From: Hyphomicrobiales bacterium
Lineage (GTDB): Bacteria; Pseudomonadota; Alphaproteobacteria; Rhizobiales; MH13
Length of the DNA: 64,000 nt
Assembly (NCBI GenBank): GCA_017642935.1
Contig: JAEPOK010000002.1
Location: 806,001-870,000, forward strand
Reading direction: 5' to 3'
In this document: in pieces, positions 37,561 to 46,205 of the stretch
Layout: each line of letters begins with the position of its first letter
Numbering within the stretch: position 1 is the first letter of the stretch
Translations under genes and position numbers: made by a program
Notes under the pieces: model-generated
The model's database searches: none
What the model saw: the letters and a program-made list of their open reading frames with translations, nothing else
Told to the model about the DNA's origin: nothing

Positions 37561-37588
37561 TTGCTAAAAATCGGTTTTATGCTACATT
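37561..37588 (+). promoter_or_regulatory. Putative extended -10 promoter of cspA
   Basis: TTGCTA (37561-37566), a 16-nt spacer and TACATT (37583-37588) preceded by TGC, an extended -10 form. Transcription would begin near 37595, giving a leader of about 130 nt, a length typical of cold-shock mRNAs. Confidence 0.45.
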
Positions 37589-37723
37589 TGTTCAACGTGC
37601 GGCGGCATTTTTTTTGAAGAGCCTAACCTGCTTTTAGCAGTTGGAACGCAAAAGATCGCCGGTTCAGAACAAGCGGCTTCTCGCACGTGAGGCTGCTTTT
37701 TATGCCACGGCAGGAGACGTTTC

Positions 37724-37936
37724 ATGGCTACAGGTACGGTTAAGTGGTTCGATGCCACGAAGGGTTTCGGGTTCATCGTTCCCGATGAAGGCGGCAAGGA
37801 TGTGTTCGTGCACATTTCAGCTGTTGAGCGTGCTGGTCTTCAAACCCTGAAAGACAATCAGAAGATCACCTACGAACTGGAAGAAGGCCGCAACGGTCGC
37901 ATGGCTGCAGCGCAGCTTCAGGTTCAAGACGATTGA
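37724..37936 (+). CDS. cspA: CspA-family cold-shock protein
   Basis: A 70-residue single-domain nucleic-acid chaperone. It begins M-A-T-G-T-V-K-W-F-D and has RNP1 K-G-F-G-F-I and RNP2 V-F-V-H-I. AGGAG precedes the ATG. A promoter and long leader lie upstream and a terminator downstream, so it is a stand-alone gene. It lies next to dapF on the opposite strand. Confidence 0.95.
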   Translation: MATGTVKWFDATKGFGFIVPDEGGKDVFVHISAVERAGLQTLKDNQKITYELEEGRNGRMAAAQLQVQDD

Positions 37937-37977
37937 TCACCGTCAGATAACGTTCCAGCCAAGCTGGAGCGCTGAGG

Positions 37978-38003
37978 AAAGCCGGGCCTAGCGTCCGGCT
38001 TTT
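37978..38003 (+). terminator. cspA intrinsic terminator
   Basis: AAAGCCGG/CCGGCTTTT stem with a 9-nt loop followed by TTTTTG-TTTTT on the plus strand, 41 bp after the cspA stop. Confidence 0.75.
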
Positions 38004-38118
38004 TGTTTTTGCAAGGTTTCATGGGGCGTTGGCTCGGCGTCACTTCTCCCACATGTGGTAAGCTGACGAATCGAACGAGCTCTGCTGACCTTGCAGCAAA
38101 GATGAACCGGGATCGGGC

Positions 38119-39264
38119 ATGCCACAACAGCGACTGGCCGACGTCATCACGCTCTCTGACAAGTTGGATCTTGCGATCTTCATTCTTGAGGTGGGCGAGG
38201 ATGAGACCTTCATCTTCCGCAAACTCAACTCCTCCCACGAGAAGATATCAGGCCTGAAGAGCGCCGACTTGGAGGGCAAGACGCCGTTCGATGTTCTGCC
38301 GCCGCGCATGGCCGAAAACGTTCAGGCCAAATATCTGACATGTCTGCGATCGCGGGCCCCGCTCACCTATGAAGAGGTGCTGCAGTTTCCCACTGGTGAA
38401 ACCTGGTGGCAGACCACTCTTTCGCCGATGGTCTTCGATGATGGTCGCGTGATCGGCATTGTCGGGACAGCGGTCGATATAACGGTGCGCAAGCAGCAGG
38501 AGTTTCGCGATGCCAAAGCGCTGGCCGACCTGCGCAAGCTGAACGAAGAGATCAACACCTACACGTCGATGGCGGCGCACGACGTGCGCGGCCCGCTTCG
38601 CAAGATCAAGGTGATCACTGAACTTCTTTTCGCTGATATGGCCGATGGGTCAGAGTCCGACGCGCCTCTAACGCTTGGAGCGGAACAGAAAGTTTTGGCG
38701 TCGTCGATCGGGCAGATCGCCGACTCCACCCTCAAACATGTCGACAGCATCTTGAGTTATGCACGCGCTTTGGAGCTGCCGAGCGACGCGACGCTTGAGC
38801 CGGTAGACCTTGGTATGCTGTTTGCTGATCTCACCGGCCTGGTCGATGCCACGGGTTCTTTTGACTTTGATTATCCCGCTGGGACCGTCATTGCCGAGCG
38901 GATCATTCTCCAAATCGCCTTGCGCAATCTGCTTGAAAATGCGGTGAAGTTCGGCAAAGCGCGATGCAGGGTTTCGCTGACTGTGAGTGACCAGGCGCCG
39001 GAGTTCTTGCAGTTCGTGGCCTCTGATGACGGGCCTGGATTTGCCCAAGGGGCAATCCTCAGCGACCAGTCGGCACAGTCTCGCCTGCAATCGCCGACCA
39101 GCGGGTTTGGGTTGGCCAGCGCGCAGAGGATGATCGAGTCTCGTGGCGGCAAAATGTGGCTCGCCGATCCGGCGCTGATGCCAGACGATGCGCGGCTTGG
39201 CGGCGCGCATGTCGCCTTCACGACACGTGGGTCAATCTCGAAAGGCAGCGCGCAGGAGGCCTGA
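38119..39264 (+). CDS. PAS-domain histidine kinase (soluble)
   Basis: A 381-residue sensor kinase with no membrane segment. A PAS domain spans about residues 10-125, with its C-terminal I-V-G-T-A-V-D-I-T. The HisKA dimerisation helix carries the phospho-accepting His154 in M-A-A-H-D-V-R-G-P-L, and the ATPase part has N-box N-L-L-E-N-A-V-K-F (Asn274) and D-D-G-P-G-F. It is convergent with a single-domain response regulator (22-bp gap), which is a candidate phosphorylation partner. The PAS ligand is unknown. Confidence 0.92.
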   Translation: MPQQRLADVITLSDKLDLAIFILEVGEDETFIFRKLNSSHEKISGLKSADLEGKTPFDVLPPRMAENVQAKYLTCLRSRAPLTYEEVLQFPTGETWWQTTLSPMVFDDGRVIGIVGTAVDITVRKQQEFRDAKALADLRKLNEEINTYTSMAAHDVRGPLRKIKVITELLFADMADGSESDAPLTLGAEQKVLASSIGQIADSTLKHVDSILSYARALELPSDATLEPVDLGMLFADLTGLVDATGSFDFDYPAGTVIAERIILQIALRNLLENAVKFGKARCRVSLTVSDQAPEFLQFVASDDGPGFAQGAILSDQSAQSRLQSPTSGFGLASAQRMIESRGGKMWLADPALMPDDARLGGAHVAFTTRGSISKGSAQEA

Positions 39265-39286
39265 GCCCAGGCTCCTGATCTTGCGT

Positions 39287-39718
39287 TCAATGGCCGTGAT
39301 AGTTGTCGTTCGGCGTATTCGGCGCGGTAGCCGCCTGCGCAATTACGTCGGCAAAGACGCCGGTGCGGATGACGCCCAACAGTTCGGACTTGTCGAGAAT
39401 GATCTCCTCGCCGTGGCGCTGTTCCGGCTTGAACTCCTCGCCGGAAACATCGGCTGAAACCACCAGGGTGCACCCGCAAAAGCCGGTCGCTTCCTTCAGC
39501 GTTTGATAAGCTTGGTGATAATTGGCGTGTGGGGGGACGCGGTTATCAAGTATAAGCGCATCATACTCCTGTTGAGCGAGCGCCTCGCGCGCCTCTTCCA
39601 GAGTAGTGCACGTTGTCATGTCATAGGAATGCTTGTCGTCCAGGCTTAAATAGGCCTGCATAAGCCGATGATCGATATCGCAATCGTCGAGATAGAGTAG
39701 TCGAATTGAAACGGTCAT
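39287..39718 (-). CDS. Single-domain response regulator (divergent receiver)
   Basis: A 143-residue receiver protein without an output domain. The acidic pair D11-D12, phospho-acceptor Asp58 (L-I-L-D-N-R), Ser89 and Lys110 (L-D-K) fit the CheY fold, but spacing and the N-R after the Asp are unusual. The C-terminal ~20 residues are His/Asn-rich. It likely acts by protein-protein contact. It sits between the PAS kinase (convergent) and a second receiver. Confidence 0.85.
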   Translation of the reverse strand: MTVSIRLLYLDDCDIDHRLMQAYLSLDDKHSYDMTTCTTLEEAREALAQQEYDALILDNRVPPHANYHQAYQTLKEATGFCGCTLVVSADVSGEEFKPEQRHGEEIILDKSELLGVIRTGVFADVIAQAATAPNTPNDNYHGH

Positions 39719-39840
39719 TGCCGTCTGCGCTCCCAGCTTTATTGGCGGACGAGAACGCTGTCCGGTACCTCACTCATTTCAATTCTGTCGCGCATGTTTG
39801 TGTGGTAACGACCTCAATGGGCGACCGTGAGACTCCAACC

Positions 39841-40266
39841 TTAGTTCGGTAGATAGGCCTCACGGATATCTTCGGCAAGCCTAATATAATCATTCAGTGT
39901 TGAAGGCTTGGTGCGATACTCAGTTGCGCCCAACGCAAAGGCCTTCTCGCGGTCGTCCTGCTGGGAGGAACTTGACAACATCATCACCGGGCATGGCTCG
40001 GCGGGGTCTTTGCGGTGCTTCTTGCGTAGAGCGGTCAGCACATCGAAGCCATTCATGTTTGGCATTTGGATATCGAGCAGCGTGACGTCGGGTTCGTGCC
40101 GATCAATGGCATCGACTGCTTGGCGGGAGTCGGCAATTTCGATCAGCTCTACGGGCATACCAAGAGCGTTGAAACTGCGGCGGATGACGAACCTGTCCAG
40201 TTCATCATCATCCACCACCAAGACACGCAGAGGCAGTGAAGGCGCTTCGGAAACAAATTCCTGCAT
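39841..40266 (-). CDS. Single-domain response regulator (CheY-like)
   Basis: A 141-residue receiver. Asp19-Asp21 acidic pocket, phosphorylated Asp65 in L-L-D-I-Q-M-P-N-M-N-G, Ser98 and Lys120 are all present. The ATG at 40266 has AAAGG 8 nt upstream; a GTG at 40272 is possible. It is transcribed in the same direction as the Amt-MCP fusion gene behind it, 396 bp away, and is a candidate output for either the PAS kinase or the chemotaxis pathway. No output domain. Confidence 0.9.
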   Translation of the reverse strand: MQEFVSEAPSLPLRVLVVDDDELDRFVIRRSFNALGMPVELIEIADSRQAVDAIDRHEPDVTLLDIQMPNMNGFDVLTALRKKHRKDPAEPCPVMMLSSSSQQDDREKAFALGATEYRTKPSTLNDYIRLAEDIREAYLPN

Positions 40267-40662
40267 AATCACGACCTTTTCGAATGGAGACTTAACGAAT
40301 TGTTAAAAACTCTCATCTGTGTACGGAATAATACGAGCATGCGCTTCGCGTTGGCCTTTGTATGTAGCGTTTCCGGCATAAGTGACAACTAATTAACGAC
40401 AGATGCAATTATGCATCACCCCTTACGCCGTCGGCAGGTGACGGGCGTTTTCTGTCACTTTCCCATGGATCCGTAGCGGCATAGTCCGTGTTTAAGCGAT
40501 CGCTAATGGCTGATCCACTTAGCCTATTGGACATCGGCATTTGCCCGTAGAAAGCGGATATTCTCGCGCTCTATGGTTGAAATTAACGAATATCTTTGAC
40601 CGCAACCGCATAAATCACGCCGAATCATCCCGTTTGATCGCAAGCTTTGGTGTTGCTGCAGG
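40267..40662. other. Intergenic region between response regulator and Amt-MCP gene
   Basis: 396 bp with no supported gene. It contains a palindrome GATGCA-ATTA-TGCATC at 40402-40417, 136 nt upstream of the response-regulator ATG, which may be a regulator site. AT-rich stretches around 40290-40400 could hold the promoter of the response regulator. No clear terminator for the Amt-MCP gene was recognised. Confidence 0.4.
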
Positions 40663-43110
40663 TCAACTCGTGCCGGTTTTCAATGATCCGGCACGATGGC
40701 TGAGTCCAACGGCAACGCCTTCCATTTCATGGGAAGATGCCGACACTGAACGACCGGTCTCCAGGCTCTGGTCGGCCTGCTGGCGCAGATCTTTGACCGC
40801 CTCTTCGGCCGTGCCGGCGTGGGAGGCGGCGTGGTTGATAACGCGTTCAACAGCTCTGGTCTCGTCCTCAAAGGCGCTTACCCCATCAGAAAGCGCTGCG
40901 ATGCGGTTTGCAGCATCACTGACACCATCGGAAATCGCGGTAACCGTCGTGCGTTCGCGCTCGGCGGTGGCGTGAATGTCGGCCACGGCGCCGGCGATTG
41001 ATTCCAAGATGGTGCCGACCTCGCCGATCATGTCGCGTGAACCCAGCGAGCTGTCGCGCACCTTCATGATGGCATTGCGAATGTCTTCGGTCGCTCCGGC
41101 GGTGCGCTCCGACAGGGCTTTGATCTCATTGGCGACCACGGCAAAGCCCTTGCCATGATCGCCGGCGCGCGCCGCTTCGATCGTGGCGTTGAGTGCGAGC
41201 AAATTGGTCTGATTTTGGATGCCAATGATCAGATCGATGACCGCTTCGATGTCGTCGGCGGCAGAGCCCAGTTGCGAAACCGTCGCGCTGGCGTTCTGCG
41301 ACAAAGCCACCGCCTTGCCGGAGACATTGCGGGCTTCATTGGCGCCCGCGGCAACGCTGGTGACGGCGTTCGATAGATTTTCGACAAAAGCTGCGATCTG
41401 GCGGATGTCGCCCGATACCGCACCCGCGGACTCGGCAAGACCGGCGGTTTTTCGGCGCAGCGCCTTTACATCATCGACGGCGAGATGCGCGCTCTCGGCG
41501 ACGGTTTTTGTTGAGGATTGAACCTCGCCGGTGCGGACATGCACCACCCTGGCGGACTTGCTGACGTCGTGGGCGACCGCATTCAACTCGGCAGCCAGGC
41601 GGCCGGACGTCTCAGAAATGTCGCCGACCAGTGTTTGAACTTTGTCGAGAAAAGGGTTGATGATGATCGCCAAGTCAGCGGCCTCATCGCCTGTCGTCTC
41701 ATCAAGACGGGTGGCGAGGTCGGCCCGTCCCTCGGCGATGGCTTGCAGGCTTTGCTGCAACGCAAGTGTTCCCAGGGACGCGCCATGCTCGGCGGCATTG
41801 AGGCCCATGGCCTCTTCGGATTCGGTGACGCGTAGGCCAACGATTTTGTCGATCAGCCACATGCCGGGAACCGCAATGGCCGTGACCCAGGCGATGTTGA
41901 CGGCAACGCCAAGGAGTTGAACCCCAAATTGGGCCAGGCGGGTATCCGCGGCCAGTTTGGCTTCCAGGGCAAAAAAGGCGACCGCCAGAGTGCCGTAGAT
42001 ACCGGCCACACCATGGACAGAGACGGCGCCGACGACATCGTCGAGCTTCAACCGTCTTTCGATGAAATCCTCAGACAGAACCACCAAGAGGCCAGCGCTG
42101 AAGCCGATCGCGGCGGCACCAAGGACGGTGACGGCGTCAGCGCCTGCCGTTATCGCAACCAGACCGCCAAGCAATCCATTCACCGAGCGGCGTGGTTGGA
42201 ACAGGCCGTTATCTCGTTCTTTGCCCAGCAGGAGTGCCGCAGTTCCGCCGGCTGCCCCGGCCAGAACTGTGTTGATGATGATGTGGCCGAGGTTGGCGGT
42301 GACGCCGCCGGCTGAACCGCCATTGAACCCGATCCAGCCGACGAACAATAGGATTGCGCCGGATGTGGAGAGTACCATGGAACAACCATGGATCGTTCGT
42401 GGATTGCCCTCTGCATCGTATTTGTCACGCCGCGGCCCGACCAACCAAATGGCCACAAGTGCCACCCCGGCCCCAGTGGCGTGCACCACAGTTGAGCCGG
42501 CAAAATCGATAAAACCGAGATTGGCCAGCCAGGCGGTGTTGGCTGCGTTTTGCAAATCGCCCCAAACCCAATGGCCATAAACCGGATAGATGAGGGCGGC
42601 GATGAGCAAGGTGATCAGGGCATAGGTCTTGAACTTCATGCGCTCAGCGACGGCGCCGGACACAATGGTTGCCGCCGTGCTGACGAACATCGCATGGAAG
42701 GCGAAGAACGCGTAGGTCCACTCGTCTTGGAAACCTGAAATCAGGTGTTGTTTGTCCCATCCGATCACGCCGAATTGGCTTGACCCAAACATGAAGGAAA
42801 ATCCCACGATCGCGAATGCGCAGATGGAGATCAGCAGATCGCAGAGGTTTTTCTGGGCAACATTGATGGAGTTTTTCGACCGGGCCGATCCAGCTTCGAG
42901 CATCAAGAAGCCAATCTGCATCATCAGCACCAAGCCCGCGCAGGTCAGCATCCAGGCGAAATCGGCGCGCAATTGTTGATCGAGCCGCAGCGCTTCGACC
43001 GTCGCGTCCAGCAGAAGTGGCGAGACCTCAGCGGTGGCCGGCAATGCGGGCAGGCTCATCACCAGCGCAAGCGCGAGCAGGAAGAAGCGTTGCAGAGTTC
43101 GGCGCATCAT
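40663..43110 (-). CDS. Ammonium transporter (Amt) fused to a chemoreceptor signalling domain
   Basis: An 815-residue fusion. Residues 1-28 are a signal peptide. Residues ~45-430 are a full Amt/Mep channel with about 11 membrane segments: G-H-W-V-W-G, D202 in [10 protein letters not shown], the first pore His210 and the second pore His366 in S-V-H-G-V-A-G, all key residues kept. Residues ~455-495 ([11 protein letters not shown] ... N-P-F) resemble the second half of a HAMP domain. Residues ~500-790 are a methyl-accepting chemotaxis hairpin with tip [19 protein letters not shown] (632-650). No separate periplasmic sensor is present, so ammonium transport or occupancy probably drives chemotaxis signalling (inference). 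ATG at 43107 has better spacing to AGGAG; both starts are possible. Confidence 0.95.
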   Translation of the reverse strand: MMRRTLQRFFLLALALVMSLPALPATAEVSPLLLDATVEALRLDQQLRADFAWMLTCAGLVLMMQIGFLMLEAGSARSKNSINVAQKNLCDLLISICAFAIVGFSFMFGSSQFGVIGWDKQHLISGFQDEWTYAFFAFHAMFVSTAATIVSGAVAERMKFKTYALITLLIAALIYPVYGHWVWGDLQNAANTAWLANLGFIDFAGSTVVHATGAGVALVAIWLVGPRRDKYDAEGNPRTIHGCSMVLSTSGAILLFVGWIGFNGGSAGGVTANLGHIIINTVLAGAAGGTAALLLGKERDNGLFQPRRSVNGLLGGLVAITAGADAVTVLGAAAIGFSAGLLVVLSEDFIERRLKLDDVVGAVSVHGVAGIYGTLAVAFFALEAKLAADTRLAQFGVQLLGVAVNIAWVTAIAVPGMWLIDKIVGLRVTESEEAMGLNAAEHGASLGTLALQQSLQAIAEGRADLATRLDETTGDEAADLAIIINPFLDKVQTLVGDISETSGRLAAELNAVAHDVSKSARVVHVRTGEVQSSTKTVAESAHLAVDDVKALRRKTAGLAESAGAVSGDIRQIAAFVENLSNAVTSVAAGANEARNVSGKAVALSQNASATVSQLGSAADDIEAVIDLIIGIQNQTNLLALNATIEAARAGDHGKGFAVVANEIKALSERTAGATEDIRNAIMKVRDSSLGSRDMIGEVGTILESIAGAVADIHATAERERTTVTAISDGVSDAANRIAALSDGVSAFEDETRAVERVINHAASHAGTAEEAVKDLRQQADQSLETGRSVSASSHEMEGVAVGLSHRAGSLKTGTS

Positions 43111-43530
43111 TGTCTCCTACCGACAGTGCGGTTCGGTGGCGGGGTGGCTTTGCATCTTCTCGCAAGCAGACGCGTCTATGTGCGTAGCATTATGCTCGTA
43201 TAAGTTGCATCTTTCTTAACAGCATCTTTTGCGTGTTTTTCTAGTGTTCGGATTTCTGGCCTGATCTCGGCCCTTTCCTTGACTTTTCTTGGCTGAGGCC
43301 GTAGCGGGTCGCTCTCTTGCTGATGCACTTGTTTTGCATGAGCCGACCGGGACCCTATCTTCTGAGCGAAGACGTGATCCCGGAGGTGACCTCCCGCCAG
43401 CGCGTTGCGCCCGCGGGAGCGTTTTGGCGTTCTCTGCTCCGCAGTGCCGCCAGAGCGTTGCGCCCCTTTGGGCGCTTGCCGCTTGGCTCACTGTTTTCGC
43501 GCGACTCAGCAACCAGACTGGACCGAAACC
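43111..43530. promoter_or_regulatory. Divergent regulatory region between Amt-MCP and ffh
   Basis: 420 bp without a gene. Toward the Amt-MCP gene lie three GCATCTT repeats (43152, 43207, 43222) and a perfect palindrome AGACGCGTCT (43168-43177). Toward ffh, TTGACT at 43279 is a weak -35 candidate, GGAGGT-G-ACCTCC (43382-43394) is a perfect palindrome, and an 18-bp direct repeat CGCCAGNGCGTTGCGCCC occurs at 43395 and 43448 (17 of 18 identical), the second followed by the hairpin GCGCCC-CTTT-GGGCGC. The ffh mRNA leader thus appears structured. No 4.5S RNA was recognised. Confidence 0.45.
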
Positions 43531-45111
43531 ATGTTCGATACGCTTTCTGATCGCCTTTCCGGCATTTTCGATGGGCTCACCAAACGCGGTGCGCTGTCGG
43601 AGAAAGATGTCAACGAAGCTCTGCGCGAGGTTCGCCGTGCGCTTTTGGAAGCTGATGTCGCGCTGGAAGTGGTGCGTGCGTTTGTCGAGCAGGTGCGGGC
43701 ACGCGCGGTTGGTGTTGAGGTTCTAAAAAGCGTTTCGCCGGGCCAGCAGGTCATCAAGATCGTCCATGACGAGTTGGTGGCGGTTCTTGGCTCCGAAGCG
43801 CAGACCATTGACCTTGCCTCCGTGCCGCCGGTGCCGATCCTGATGGTCGGTCTGCAGGGCTCGGGTAAGACGACGACGACGGCCAAGATCGCCAAACGTC
43901 TTGTCGAGCGCGAGAAAAAGAAGGTCTTGATGGCCTCGCTCGATACGCGCCGTCCGGCTGCCATGGAGCAGTTGCGTGTGCTCGGCGAGCAGTTGGAGGT
44001 GCCGACGCTTCCTATCGTCGAAGGCCAAAGCGCGGTGCAGATCGCCAAGCGGGCGATGGATGCAGCACGTCTCGGCGGTCACGATGTGGTGCTGCTTGAT
44101 ACCGCTGGCCGCACCACGGTCGATGAAGCCTTGATGGCTGAAACCGCCGAGATCGAGCAGGTCGCCAAGCCGCATGAAGTGCTGCTCGTCGTCGATGCGC
44201 TGACCGGCCAGGACGCGGTGAACACCGCACGCGCCTTTGATCAGCGGCTTGATGTCACCGGCATCGTGCTCACCCGCGTCGATGGCGACGGGCGTGGTGG
44301 TGCGGCGCTGGCGATGCGCGCGGTCACCGGCAAGCCGATCAAGTTGATCGGCACTGGCGAGAAGGTCGATGCGCTGGAAGAATTCCACCCGCAGCGCATC
44401 GCCGGGCGCATTCTGGGTCAGGGCGACATCGTCTCGCTGGTCGAAAAAGCCGCCCAGGACATCGATCAGGAAAAAGCGGCCAAGATGGCCAAGCGCCTGC
44501 AAAAGGGCGCGTTCGATCTCAATGACCTCAAAGAGCAGATGCAACAAATGCAGAAGCTCGGCGGCATGGGCGGCCTGATGGGCATGATGCCCGGCATCGG
44601 CAAAATGAAAAAGCAGATCGATCAGGCCGGCATCGACGACAAAGCGATCACCCGCCAGATCGCGATCATTCAATCGATGACGCCAAAGGAACGGGCGAAG
44701 CCCGATGTTCTTAAAGCCAGCCGCAAAAAGCGCATCGCGGCCGGTTCCGGCATGCAGGTGGCAGACGTCAATAAGCTTTTGAAAATGCATCGTCAGATGG
44801 CCGACATGATGAAGGCCATGGGCAAGAAAAAAGGCGGCATGCTTGGCGGTCTTTTCGGCGGCGGCATGCCAAGCCCCGAAGAGATTGCAGCAGCCCAGGC
44901 GGCGCAAGGCGGTGCTGGCGGCGATGCTGGAGCAGCTCCTAGCCTTGATCCGGATGCGTTGGCGAAAATGGCGCAGCAGGCCGGTGGCGGTCTTCCAGGG
45001 CTCGGGGCACCCGGTGGCTTGCCCGGACTTGGTGGCGGCATGCCGGGCATGCCTGGGCTTCCAGGCCTGGGCGTTCCTCAGCGCGGCGGCAAAAAGAAGA
45101 AGCGCAAATGA
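43531..45111 (+). CDS. ffh: Signal recognition particle protein Ffh
   Basis: A 526-residue SRP54 GTPase that binds signal peptides. The NG domain has G-L-Q-G-S-G-K-T-T-T-T-A-K (about residue 106), D-T-A-G-R and T-R-V-D-G-D-G-R-G-G; the Met-rich M domain follows from about residue 325, and the C-terminal ~60 residues are Gly/Pro/Met low complexity. Start M-F-D-T-L is chosen; upstream in-frame codons run through the structured leader. It overlaps the next GNAT gene by 4 bp. Confidence 0.97.
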   Translation: MFDTLSDRLSGIFDGLTKRGALSEKDVNEALREVRRALLEADVALEVVRAFVEQVRARAVGVEVLKSVSPGQQVIKIVHDELVAVLGSEAQTIDLASVPPVPILMVGLQGSGKTTTTAKIAKRLVEREKKKVLMASLDTRRPAAMEQLRVLGEQLEVPTLPIVEGQSAVQIAKRAMDAARLGGHDVVLLDTAGRTTVDEALMAETAEIEQVAKPHEVLLVVDALTGQDAVNTARAFDQRLDVTGIVLTRVDGDGRGGAALAMRAVTGKPIKLIGTGEKVDALEEFHPQRIAGRILGQGDIVSLVEKAAQDIDQEKAAKMAKRLQKGAFDLNDLKEQMQQMQKLGGMGGLMGMMPGIGKMKKQIDQAGIDDKAITRQIAIIQSMTPKERAKPDVLKASRKKRIAAGSGMQVADVNKLLKMHRQMADMMKAMGKKKGGMLGGLFGGGMPSPEEIAAAQAAQGGAGGDAGAAPSLDPDALAKMAQQAGGGLPGLGAPGGLPGLGGGMPGMPGLPGLGVPQRGGKKKKRK

Positions 45112-45650
45112 GCGACGAATCACCCATCTTTGCGCCGACCCTGGAAACCGAACGGCTTATCCTGCGCGGTTGGAATCTCGACGATTTCTCAACCTTGGCG
45201 ACGTTTCTAGCCGACGATGAGGCGAACCGGTTTCGCGGCGGCGCGGTCGATCGCAATGCGGCCTGGGCCTATCTTGAAGGTCTCGCCGGGCAATGGGCGT
45301 TGCGCGGTTACGGTACGTTTGCAGTCGAGGACAAGGAAACTGAGGACCTGGTCGGTTGGGCCGGGCTTTGGCATCCGGCGCGCCTGGAAGAGCCGGAGCT
45401 CTGCTGGAGCATTTTCCCGGCATTCACCGGGCAGGGTTACGCCCATGAAGCAGCCGGTGCGGCGCTCGTTTGGTGGACACAGATTGAAGACCAGCCAGCG
45501 CCGTTCTCCATGACCCATCCGGACAACATTGCTTCCCAGCGTGTGGCGGAAAAGCTTGGGGCGGTGCGCGGCGAGGATTTCGTTTTCGATGGCCGCCCCT
45601 CTTTCTTTTACCGCCACCAGATCGGTACGCGCGAGGAGATGGTCCATTGA
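45108..45650 (+). CDS. RimJ/RimL-type GNAT acetyltransferase (first of a tandem pair)
   Basis: A 180-residue GNAT of the RimJ/RimL type: P-T-L-E-T-E-R-L-I-L-R-G-W at the start and F-P-A-F-T-G-Q-G-Y-A-H-E-A for CoA binding. It overlaps ffh by 4 bp (ATGA) and the next GNAT by 4 bp (TTGA). It is a paralog of the following gene: both share T-E-R-L-x-L-R-G-W and G-x-G-Y-A-x-E-A. It breaks the usual ffh-rpsP neighbour order. The substrate is unknown. Confidence 0.88.
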   Translation: MSDESPIFAPTLETERLILRGWNLDDFSTLATFLADDEANRFRGGAVDRNAAWAYLEGLAGQWALRGYGTFAVEDKETEDLVGWAGLWHPARLEEPELCWSIFPAFTGQGYAHEAAGAALVWWTQIEDQPAPFSMTHPDNIASQRVAEKLGAVRGEDFVFDGRPSFFYRHQIGTREEMVH

Positions 45651-46183
45651 TCACCAACTACGCGCTGACCATTCCAACCATCGAGACCGAGCGGCTTGTC
45701 CTGCGTGGCTGGAAAGAGGCCGATGCGGCTGGCTACGCTGAGCTCTATGGCGATGAAGACAACGCCAAGTTCATCGGCGGCGTCATGGCGCCCTGGGACG
45801 CCTGGCGCATGGTGGCGCAGCGTATCGGCCAATGGCATCTGCGCGGGTTTGCGATGTTTGCGGTAGAAGAAAAAGAGTCAGGCCAGTTCATCGGCCATGC
45901 CGGCCCCAACTTTCCCGAAGGCTGGCCGGAGCGCGAGATCGGCTGGGGCCTCATCAAGCGCTTCCAAGGCAAGGGCTACGCTCTAGAGGCGGCGCGCGCC
46001 TCACTGCGCTTTGCCTATGATGCGCTTGGCTGGCGAACCGCCATCAGCCTCATCGATAGAGACAACATCCCCTCTCGCAGGCTCGCCGAGCGCCTCGGCG
46101 CCAGCTTTGAGCGCACCGAGACGGTTGCCAGCTTTACCGCCGATATCTATCGGCACCTTCCGCCTTCCCAATTCTTGAAATAG
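45647..46183 (+). CDS. RimJ/RimL-type GNAT acetyltransferase (second of a tandem pair, TTG start)
   Basis: A 178-residue GNAT starting with TTG, whose TTGA overlaps the previous stop; no in-frame ATG lies before residue 47, so TTG is the likely start and translation is coupled. It has I-P-T-I-E-T-E-R-L-V-L-R-G-W and K-R-F-Q-G-K-G-Y-A-L-E-A. It is a diverged duplicate of its neighbour and lies 22 bp before rpsP. A target on ribosomal proteins is conceivable given the location but is not shown. Confidence 0.85.
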   Translation: MITNYALTIPTIETERLVLRGWKEADAAGYAELYGDEDNAKFIGGVMAPWDAWRMVAQRIGQWHLRGFAMFAVEEKESGQFIGHAGPNFPEGWPEREIGWGLIKRFQGKGYALEAARASLRFAYDALGWRTAISLIDRDNIPSRRLAERLGASFERTETVASFTADIYRHLPPSQFLK

Positions 46184-46205
46184 CTGAACAAAAGGACATT
46201 CAACT

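Noticed and set aside
39841-40272. GTG start for the CheY-like regulator
   Set aside because: The ATG 6 nt further has optimal spacing to AAAGG; the GTG lies only 2 nt from it.
43240-43530. 4.5S SRP RNA gene in the ffh leader
   Set aside because: The conserved GGAAGGAAGCAGCC-type tetraloop region is absent; only local hairpins are seen.
43723-45123. A 466-residue minus-strand frame across ffh
   Set aside because: Antisense to ffh, composition rich in His and Arg without motifs.
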